A stretch of DNA of 16,621 nucleotides from a bacterium (GTDB lineage: Bacteria > Latescibacterota > UBA2968), in NCBI GenBank assembly GCA_027296045.1, contig JAPUJS010000414.1, positions 1 to 16,621 on the forward strand. Direction: 5' to 3'. The stretch's first letter is position 1. The number at the start of each line of letters is the position of its first letter. Position numbers and translations under genes: made by a program. Shown one piece after another: positions 7,641-13,004 of this stretch. Under the pieces are notes generated by a model, which saw only the letters and a list, made by a program, of their open reading frames with translations, did not search any database and was not told the origin of the DNA.

Positions 7641-9257
7641 TCATTCCGACTGGCCAAAGTGCGAAACAAAGATCAGAAAATCCTGAAAATCGATGGGCCC
7701 GTCTCCATTCAAATCCACACGCTGATCAAACCCGCTCTCCTGATATGTTTTGCCAAACCCCTGGGCAAATGTCAGAAAATCGTCAAAATTGACCAGCACA
7801 TCCCCGTTGAAATCTCCCACAACATCTGACGCCTGCGAAATACCAGCCCCCGCGGTCAAAGTAATACTGTATTCATGCCGGGTCCCGCTCGTGGATGTCA
7901 CAAAGGGGATAAACACGATCTCCTGAAACCGATTGGCATTTGGAATCGAGATTGTGTGATCTTTGGGGCGGAAAACCTCAACCCTGCCATCTGCAATCAA
8001 AAGGACCATCAAGCCCCAGGTTGCGCCGCTGTTGAGGCTAAATAAGGCGCGAACACCGCCAGAAATTCCGGACGTCTCAACGCTGACATAGGCACCCCCC
8101 AGATAATCAACTCGTCCTGTGCTCGAAAAGGTCCCCCCTGAAACCAGGCTGGCTTTGGTGTGTTTAATGGAGGGCAAGTCGGCGGCCTCGGCATAATATC
8201 CCGATCGGCTCCGACTGTCGGTCAAATAATTCCAGACCCAAAACCGGGGCATCACATTGCCGCTTCCTCCCAGCGGCATCCCCGCATCGATATGGGCCAG
8301 GCTATAGGACTGGGGGTCTCGCTTCAGCAGCGTCTCCCAGACATTTCGCACCGATTCGGCCCCATAGACCTGCTCTAAATGGTGGGCAAAAACAGCGCCT
8401 CCAAATGGATGGAGCGTCCCTTTAAAATGATCGAGGGATTTTTCGGGCGCATCAAAAAAGCACGAAAATGAGCTGGTGCATGAAACGTACTGGTAAAAAT
8501 CATTGACATCTGGATAGGCCACATCTTCCATCCATGTGGCCGTCAATTCCTGCCACCACGCCCCACCAAAGTCGGCATAGTAGCCAAACTGGATGGCATG
8601 GAAAAATTCATGGGCCGCCGTAACGCGCAGCCCATCCAATCCTTCGGAAAAATAGATAGATTCGGTAAAATTATTATCGACCTCCATGTAACTGGGCGTC
8701 ACATTTTCGGGAAATATCTCGGGATAGGTAAATCCATAAGCAGCCTGGGTTCCCAGATTTCGAATATAGACATCGTAAAATGCATCGCCGTCGGAAGGAG
8801 GTGGAGAATACCCCATCTGGGTAATTTGCAACTCCCAGACCTCATCAAAAATCTTTGCAGCTTCATCCACATAATCCGATGTTCCATTTGCGTTGGCATC
8901 CGTTGCATCTACCGCATGGGATCCTGCGGTGTTGAAATGGATTCGAAAACGTCCGCCTGGCGAAACAATAAACTGCTGGGCAACCGGGCGTTGGAACACC
9001 GAAGCAAAGGTGCGTTTGCTTGCCCTGCTCAACCGATTCCAATTGGCAGCCAGTTCCATAATAGCCGACGTACCACAGACTGCTCCATCAAGACGGTAGG
9101 GACTGTTGGGTTCAAGCAGATGGGGTTGAAAATGTGCGTGTATCCGGGCCGAAATCGCCCGTTCCTGATCGGGCAACAAAGCCGTCTGAGACTGGGCTTC
9201 ACCCCGACCTACCAGGCCACATAGTAGAAAACTGAATATCAAAATTTTTCCAAGCAT
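7641..9257 (-). CDS. Secreted MXAN_6640-type putative metalloprotease with C-terminal dockerin-like repeats
   Basis: The ATG at 9257 has GGGGG 6 bases upstream and begins directly with a signal peptide (MLGKILIFSFLLCGLVGRGEA, cleavage likely before QS). A TTG at 9284 would add nine residues that spoil it. In the resulting 538-residue protein, a DANANGTSDYVDEAAKIFDEVW segment (about 120-141) and the zinc-binding HEFFH (H216, E217, H220), followed by WWQELTATWMED (about 234-245), match the MXAN_6640 family of putative extracellular metallopeptidases. A beta-rich region follows. Two dockerin-like EF-hand loops end the chain: DFNGDVLVNFDD (about 482-493) and DLNGDGPIDFQD (about 515-526). Each is followed by an FL.F...FG helix, typical of calcium-binding terminal modules of candidate-phylum exoproteins that help attachment or sorting. 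The substrate is unknown. The gene appears to be transcribed alone, with its own terminator. Confidence 0.75.
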   Translation of the reverse strand: MLGKILIFSFLLCGLVGRGEAQSQTALLPDQERAISARIHAHFQPHLLEPNSPYRLDGAVCGTSAIMELAANWNRLSRASKRTFASVFQRPVAQQFIVSPGGRFRIHFNTAGSHAVDATDANANGTSDYVDEAAKIFDEVWELQITQMGYSPPPSDGDAFYDVYIRNLGTQAAYGFTYPEIFPENVTPSYMEVDNNFTESIYFSEGLDGLRVTAAHEFFHAIQFGYYADFGGAWWQELTATWMEDVAYPDVNDFYQYVSCTSSFSCFFDAPEKSLDHFKGTLHPFGGAVFAHHLEQVYGAESVRNVWETLLKRDPQSYSLAHIDAGMPLGGSGNVMPRFWVWNYLTDSRSRSGYYAEAADLPSIKHTKASLVSGGTFSSTGRVDYLGGAYVSVETSGISGGVRALFSLNSGATWGLMVLLIADGRVEVFRPKDHTISIPNANRFQEIVFIPFVTSTSGTRHEYSITLTAGAGISQASDVVGDFNGDVLVNFDDFLTFAQGFGKTYQESGFDQRVDLNGDGPIDFQDFLIFVSHFGQSE

Positions 9258-9301
9258 TTCTATCCCCCAACATGCTATTTTCAATGGATATATTTCACCT
9301 T

Positions 9302-9349
9302 AAGATAAATAAAAGATGGGCCGAAGGCAACAGACCTTCGGCCCATCTT
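9302..9349 (-). terminator. Strong minus-strand terminator hairpin after the FeoA-like small ORF
   Basis: A perfect 15-bp inverted repeat, aagatgggccgaagg (9313-9327) and ccttcggcccatctt (9335-9349), flanks a 7-base loop. On the minus strand it continues as TTTTATTTATCTTA, a usable T-rich tail. On the plus strand the following bases are not T-rich. It begins 22 bases after the stop of the 40-residue ORF and lies upstream of the metalloprotease start, so it separates these two minus-strand units. Confidence 0.75.
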
Positions 9350-9371
9350 GGAGTCATCTCGGTTTGCTCGC

Positions 9372-9494
9372 CTACGGAGCATCCACAAAAATATGCTCGG
9401 CCACCCCCAGACCGAGTGAATATTCTGCTTCCCCCACCCCGAGGATCAACGGACCATTGAAGGGCGCTCGTTCTCTCACCTGGATGTCAAACAT
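9372..9494 (-). CDS. Small ORF resembling the C-terminal half of a FeoA domain (remnant or micro-protein)
   Basis: The ORF runs from an ATG at 9494 to a TAG at 9372 and encodes 40 residues. RERAPFNGPLILGVGEAEYS followed by LGLGVAEHIFV matches the second half of FeoA domains, where 'v.RrAPfgGPl.v.v.g...aLgr..Ae.I.V' is the recurring pattern. FeoA proteins are about 75 residues, SH3-like, and assist the FeoB ferrous iron transporter; the same domain is the third domain of many DtxR regulators. The N-terminal half is not found upstream in any minus-strand frame, where the arsR control region lies instead. AAGGG stands 9 bases before the ATG, a promoter-like pair lies at 9555-9528, and a strong terminator follows. 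It may be a decayed feoA or an expressed half-domain. A GTG at 9539 would extend the reading to 55 residues and add a CNTC motif, but it has no ribosome-binding site. Confidence 0.5.
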   Translation of the reverse strand: MFDIQVRERAPFNGPLILGVGEAEYSLGLGVAEHIFVDAP

Positions 9495-9506
9495 AAAGAA
9501 ATACCC

Positions 9507-9535
9507 TTGACATGTGTTACAAACTGCATTATTAT
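9507..9535 (+). promoter_or_regulatory. arsR-efflux pump operon promoter
   Basis: A consensus TTGACA (9507-9512) is followed after exactly 17 bases by TATTAT (9530-9535), five of six matches to the sigma-70 -10 box. Transcription would start near 9542, about 40 bases before the arsR ATG. A good ribosome-binding site, GGAAGGG (9569-9575), lies 5 bases before that ATG. Confidence 0.8.
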
Positions 9536-9555
9536 TCACCTGAACAGTCACTCAA
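9528..9555 (-). promoter_or_regulatory. Candidate divergent promoter for the FeoA-like ORF
   Basis: On the minus strand TTGAGT (9555-9550) and AATAAT (9533-9528) are separated by 16 bases, placing the start near 9521 and giving a leader of about 27 bases before the 9494 ATG. Both boxes lie within or beside the presumed ArsR operator, so one repressor dimer could control both directions. The sequence is AT-rich here, so chance matches are possible. Confidence 0.35.
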
Positions 9556-9562
9556 GTAATAA
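9532..9562. promoter_or_regulatory. Probable ArsR/SmtB operator
   Basis: An imperfect inverted repeat, TTATTcACCTGA (9532-9543) and TCAAGTAATAA (9552-9562), with one bulged base and one mismatch, overlaps the -10 box and transcription start of the arsR promoter. Known SmtB/CadC operators are AT-rich imperfect repeats of the type TGAA/TTCA at this position. The assignment follows from motif style and location. Confidence 0.6.
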
Positions 9563-9580
9563 AACAACGGAAGGGAATCG

Positions 9581-9955
9581 ATGAATTCAGTTACGGAAAA
9601 TGCCCCCGGTGCCCCCACCAAAAGCCACATCATTGAACCAGAAAAGGTCCAACGCGCCCTGCACGCCCTGCCCCCGGAACGTGTCCTCAACGGTTTGTCG
9701 GAGACGTTCAAGGTTCTCAGCAACACCAGTCGGTTAAAAATTATCCATGCTCTGTCCCTGGACGAGATTTGTGTGGGTGACCTGGCTGCTCTTTTGGGCA
9801 GCACCGATTCGGCTGTTTCGCATCAACTTCGCCTCTTGCGAAGCATGCGGCTGGTCAAATACCGCCGGGATGGCAAACTTACCTACTACTCCCTGGATGA
9901 CCAGCATGTGTACGAACTCTTCCAGGCCGGACTGGAACACCTCCAGGAAACCTGA
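9581..9955 (+). CDS. ArsR/SmtB-family metal-responsive repressor, zinc (alpha5) type
   Basis: The 124-residue winged-helix protein shows the family core: LSNTSRLKIIHAL, then DLAALLGSTDSAVSHQLRLLRSMRLVKYRRDGK, which contains the recognition helix and wing. The C-terminal helix DDQHVYELFQAGLEHLQE aligns with the alpha5 zinc site of SmtB. D107, H109, H120 and E123 occupy the positions of its four ligands, shared across the dimer. The alpha3 position reads ICVGDLA with a single Cys and there is no paired N-terminal Cys, so a CadC-type cadmium/lead site is unlikely. When zinc binds, proteins of this family leave the operator. The gene has its own strong promoter with an operator-like repeat, and the efflux ATPase follows after 53 bases, so it probably represses both itself and the pump. 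Confidence 0.9.
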   Translation: MNSVTENAPGAPTKSHIIEPEKVQRALHALPPERVLNGLSETFKVLSNTSRLKIIHALSLDEICVGDLAALLGSTDSAVSHQLRLLRSMRLVKYRRDGKLTYYSLDDQHVYELFQAGLEHLQET

Positions 9956-10008
9956 AGCCCTTTTCCCGACCAGATCCAAAAGTTATTGAACGAAGGAACA
10001 GTGCCCCC

Positions 10009-12120
10009 ATGACCTTCACCGTCCCCGATATGGAATGCCCGGGCTGTGTGGCCAATATTGAACGTGCTTTAGCGGATCTCTCCGGCGTTTCCGACGTGCA
10101 GGTAAGCCTGGTAGCACAAAAGGTCTCTCTGACCTACCGCCCCGAAACGATCTCGCTGGAACGCATCTTTCAAACCGTTCAGGAAGCCGGATATATCGTA
10201 TCCGAATCTCCTACAAAAACGCCTGCACCAAAATCCTTTTGGGCCCACAATCGCCTGACAATCCTGTCGGGTTTCTTCTTTTTTCTCGGCCTCCTCTTCC
10301 GGGCCATCGCAATCTCCTCTTTCCCGCTTGCCGGGCTTCCAACCCTGTTTTCCCCAGCAACTGCCTGCCTGATCCTGGCCGCCCTTCTGGGCGGATTCAA
10401 CTTCATTCCAGCCGGCCTCCGGTCGCTGCGCACCCTCGCCCTGGACATGAATTTCCTCATGACCGCTGCGGTATGCGGGGCCCTTGTTGTGGGCGAATAT
10501 GTGGAAGCCGCCACAATTGCTTTTCTGTTTTCCCTGGCGGAACGGCTGGAAGACTATGCGATAGATCGGGCACGCAATACCCTGAAAACCCTGATGGACC
10601 TGGCCCCGGAGCTTGCGACCGTCAAACGGGCAGGCCAGGAACGGACCGTCCCGGTAGAAGAAGTGGCTCCGGGTGAATTGGTCATTGTCCGTCCGGGCGA
10701 CAAAATCCCGGTCGATGGAAAAGTAGCAGAAGGCCATTCCAGTGTGGACCAATCCCCCATCACGGGCGAATCCATGCCGGTGGAAAAAGCCCCCGGCGAT
10801 ACCGTTTTTGCCGCGACCCTGAACTGCGACGGCTACCTGGAAATACACACCTCAAAATCCGCCAATGACAGCACCCTGAGTCGCATTGTTCGTCTGGTCG
10901 AAGAAGCCGAAACACGCCGTGCGCCCAGCGAGCAATTCGTCCAAAAATTTGCCCGCATCTATACCCCTGTCGTCACCCTTATGGCCATCCTTCTGATGGC
11001 GGTTCCCACGCTGTTTTTTGGCGCTGACTTTCACACCTGGTTCATCCGGGGTCTGACCCTGCTGGTGATCGCCTGTCCCTGTGCGCTGGTCATTTCCACC
11101 CCGGTTGCGGTGGTCAGTGCTCTTACCGGTGCCGCCCGAAACGGTGTTCTGATCAAGGGGGGCAACCACCTGGAAGCCCTGGGCAGCATACAGGCCCTGG
11201 CCTTCGACAAAACCGGTACCCTCACCTCCGGCCTTCCCAAAGTCACCGACATCATCCCCCTGAACGGACACTCGAGGCAGGAGGTCTTGCAGATTGCCGC
11301 GGCATTGGAGCAAAAAGCCCGACATCCAATCGCCGAGGCGGTACTTGCAGAAATGCAGGATCAGGACATTCCGATGGCCACGGACTTCCAAACCCTGCCC
11401 GGCCTCGGGGTGTCTGCCAAATTGGGCGAAACCCGCTATCAATTGGGCAGCCCGGCCCTATTTTCCCAAACGCTTCCCGACCAGATCGACCCCCTCTATC
11501 GGGCAGGCAAAACGGCTTTTCTGCTTGGAACACCAACCGAACTATTGGGCATCCTGGCCGTGGCAGACCCCCTGCGCCAGACTGCTCCCCAAACCATTCA
11601 AAGCCTGAAAGCCCTGGGAATTTCGCATATCACCATGCTGACGGGAGACCACGAACGCACCGCCTCCGCCACAGCCAAACAGCTGGGCCTGGATTCCTGG
11701 CAGGCAGGTCTGTTGCCCGAACAAAAAATGGAAGCCCTCCAGATCTTGCAGGACCGCTACGGAAGCACAGCAATGGTAGGCGACGGGATCAACGATGCTC
11801 CGGCGCTGGCATCCGCTTCGGTCGGGATTGCGATGGGGGTTGCCGGAACCGATACTGCCCTGGAAACCGCCGATGTGGCCCTGATGACCGATGACCTGAC
11901 CAAAATCCCCTATTTGCTCACCCTTTCCCGAACGGCACGCAAAGTGATACGGCAAAACATCTGGGTCGCCATTTTGCTCAAACTCGTCCTGGCCATTGGC
12001 ATCTTCCCGGGCGTGGTCTCCCTTATCACGGCAATCCTGATCGGCGATCTGGGAGCTACGCTGGGGGTCACTGCCCATGCCCTTCGCCTGGCCAGAATTC
12101 GCCCGGAACCCAGTCATTGA
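10009..12120 (+). CDS. Zn/Cd/Pb-exporting P1B-type ATPase (ZntA/CadA type)
   Basis: The 703-residue inner-membrane pump contains every expected element. These are an N-terminal HMA domain with DMECPGC (C10, C13); membrane helices beginning near 83; the actuator TGES loop (252-255); the transmembrane CPC motif (356-358); the phosphorylation site DKTGT with Asp400; the P1B-specific HP pair (H439-P440); and hinge motif GDGIND (591-596). In the last membrane region K658 and D680 (IGDLGAT) match the Lys and Asp that mark the P1B-2 group exporting Zn2+, Cd2+ and Pb2+, and not the copper group. It uses ATP to drive metal out of the cytoplasm. The ATG at 10009 has AAGGA 11 bases upstream. The alpha5-type ArsR gene in front agrees with zinc as an inducer. 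No frameshift is apparent. Confidence 0.93.
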   Translation: MTFTVPDMECPGCVANIERALADLSGVSDVQVSLVAQKVSLTYRPETISLERIFQTVQEAGYIVSESPTKTPAPKSFWAHNRLTILSGFFFFLGLLFRAIAISSFPLAGLPTLFSPATACLILAALLGGFNFIPAGLRSLRTLALDMNFLMTAAVCGALVVGEYVEAATIAFLFSLAERLEDYAIDRARNTLKTLMDLAPELATVKRAGQERTVPVEEVAPGELVIVRPGDKIPVDGKVAEGHSSVDQSPITGESMPVEKAPGDTVFAATLNCDGYLEIHTSKSANDSTLSRIVRLVEEAETRRAPSEQFVQKFARIYTPVVTLMAILLMAVPTLFFGADFHTWFIRGLTLLVIACPCALVISTPVAVVSALTGAARNGVLIKGGNHLEALGSIQALAFDKTGTLTSGLPKVTDIIPLNGHSRQEVLQIAAALEQKARHPIAEAVLAEMQDQDIPMATDFQTLPGLGVSAKLGETRYQLGSPALFSQTLPDQIDPLYRAGKTAFLLGTPTELLGILAVADPLRQTAPQTIQSLKALGISHITMLTGDHERTASATAKQLGLDSWQAGLLPEQKMEALQILQDRYGSTAMVGDGINDAPALASASVGIAMGVAGTDTALETADVALMTDDLTKIPYLLTLSRTARKVIRQNIWVAILLKLVLAIGIFPGVVSLITAILIGDLGATLGVTAHALRLARIRPEPSH

Positions 12121-12233
12121 ATCGGCTGTGGAAATTTCTTACCATCCGTTCGGGTTTCGAGTTTTCACCCCCATACCGGGCAAGGCTCACCACCGAATGC
12201 GCAAATGCATCGGATTCAACGGGCTACAACGGA

Positions 12234-12268
12234 AGAAGCCCTGGTTTGTTGAACAAACCAGGGCTTCT
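12234..12268. terminator. Hairpin between the convergent efflux ATPase and DtxR-family genes
   Basis: A perfect 17-base inverted repeat, agaagccctggtttgtt (12234-12250) and aacaaaccagggcttct (12252-12268), is centred on a single base; in RNA it would form a stem of about 15 bp with a small loop. Only short T runs follow in either direction (GTTTCG on plus, TTCCGTT on minus), so it is probably a two-way terminator of modest U-tract quality. The 113 bases between the ATPase stop and this hairpin hold no gene that I can see. Confidence 0.65.
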
Positions 12269-12302
12269 GTTTCGTCGCCATATTGCGGCCTAAAAAGCCC
12301 TA

Positions 12303-12830
12303 TCACGCTTCTTTTTCCATCCCCAGAAGGGCCTGCACCTCACTGACGGGCACAACGCCCGGGTCATTTTCCAACCGTGCCCAGAACTCCGTGAGGAACT
12401 GCTGCGCAACCGGATCATCGGAAAGCAGAAACTGCACAAAACTCAAGAGTTGCTCGCCCGTTTTGGCACTCAAAAGATGCTCGACCTTGCAAGCATCAAT
12501 TTCTGCCTGGCTGTCGTCCAGTTGGAGCACATCTTTTAGAAACTTCCGAACAATGGCGCGTTTGGCCATCACCTGATCGACAATAAGCTTTCCTTTCTCG
12601 GAGAGTCTCAGGTGCTTATTGTCATCTTCCAGAACCAACCCTTTTTGCTTCAGGGTTTTCAAGGTTAAAGAAGCACTGCCCCGGGTGATCTCCAGAATCC
12701 GAGCCACATCGGACACCCGGGCATACCCCTGCTTCCCCATCAATTCGTTGATGGCCGACAGGTGATGCGCCACGCTGTGCGTGATCTCATTGCTTTCGTA
12801 TTCTTTCCAAACCTCGCTACTGGTATTCAT
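12303..12830 (-). CDS. DtxR/MntR-family metal-dependent regulator lacking the SH3 domain
   Basis: The 175-residue protein starts at an ATG with AAGGGGA 6 bases upstream. Residues 15-80 form the winged helix (HHLSAINELMG..., VARILEITRGSASLTLKTLKQKGLV..., LRLSEKGK). Residues 83-135 form the dimerisation domain with DACKVEHLLS. C114, E117 and H118 stand where DtxR has C102, E105 and H106, and H22 lies near the N-terminal Met10/Asp8 ligand. The ancillary-site positions differ: R91, R95 and E110 replace H79, E83 and H98 of DtxR. There is no C-terminal FeoA-like domain, and the last 40 residues (WARLENDPGVVPVSEVQALLG) are not the usual CPHG type. Such regulators control iron or manganese genes. It is divergent from the UxaA-family gene, and the promoters overlap at 12905-12953. 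Its target metal and genes are not evident. Confidence 0.8.
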   Translation of the reverse strand: MNTSSEVWKEYESNEITHSVAHHLSAINELMGKQGYARVSDVARILEITRGSASLTLKTLKQKGLVLEDDNKHLRLSEKGKLIVDQVMAKRAIVRKFLKDVLQLDDSQAEIDACKVEHLLSAKTGEQLLSFVQFLLSDDPVAQQFLTEFWARLENDPGVVPVSEVQALLGMEKEA

Positions 12831-12881
12831 ACGAGGTCCCCTTTTTGGACGACGGCACCTCTAAAACGAGCCGAAAAGATC

Positions 12882-12920
12882 CGCCGGGCAAAATCCTATC
12901 CCCCTTGACTTTGCCCGGCG
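12882..12920. repeat. Perfect 11-bp inverted repeat in the dtxR-like/uxaA-like divergent promoter region
   Basis: Arms cgccgggcaaa (12882-12892) and tttgcccggcg (12910-12920) are separated by 17 bases. The right arm lies just after the -35 box of the rightward promoter, and the whole repeat begins at the predicted start point of the dtxR-like mRNA. It may be an operator or an RNA hairpin. Read on the plus strand, T5 follows, so it can also pass as a terminator. Confidence 0.6.
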
Positions 12921-12933
12921 TTTTTAGTATACC
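12905..12933 (+). promoter_or_regulatory. Candidate promoter for the UxaA-family gene
   Basis: TTGACT (12905-12910) is followed after 17 bases by TATACC (12928-12933). The start would be near 12940, giving a leader of about 65 bases before the ATG at 13005. The -35 box falls in the spacer and first base of the inverted repeat's right arm, so a protein bound to the repeat would block it. Confidence 0.5.
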
Positions 12934-12953
12934 TATTTTTTCAATTCCTGCAA
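12926..12953 (-). promoter_or_regulatory. Candidate promoter for the DtxR-family gene
   Basis: On the minus strand TTGCAG (12953-12948) and TATACT (12931-12926) are separated by 16 bases. Transcription would start near 12919, at the edge of the inverted repeat, leaving a leader of about 90 bases. Its -10 box shares bases with the -10 box of the rightward promoter, so the two directions should exclude each other. Confidence 0.45.
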
Positions 12954-13004
12954 GGACTATCTCAAGGCATCGATCACGCAAAAGACCCGGAGGAAGACCG
13001 CAAA

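Noticed and set aside
9372..9539. A longer 55-residue start (GTG at 9539) for the FeoA-like ORF containing a CNTC motif
   Set aside because: There is no Shine-Dalgarno sequence, and it would start within the operator, upstream of the predicted transcript start near 9521.
10069..10848. 259-codon minus-strand frame in the efflux ATPase gene
   Set aside because: Antisense shadow of the HMA and actuator regions, with no recognisable protein features.
12169..12202. Imperfect repeat around ccgaatgc and atgcatcgg after the efflux ATPase gene as an RNA element
   Set aside because: The stem has a bulge and few pairs, and a much stronger hairpin lies just downstream.
9313..12268. Hairpins at 9313-9349 and 12234-12268 as terminal inverted repeats of a mobile cassette carrying arsR and the efflux ATPase
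   Set aside because: The two hairpins have unrelated arm sequences, each fits a transcription terminator at the end of a gene, and no transposase or target duplication is visible.
12303..12830. DtxR-family gene as a truncated member interrupted before an SH3 domain
   Set aside because: It has a natural-looking end of 175 residues with a terminator hairpin 35 bases on, and many MntR-type members lack SH3; truncation is possible but not needed.
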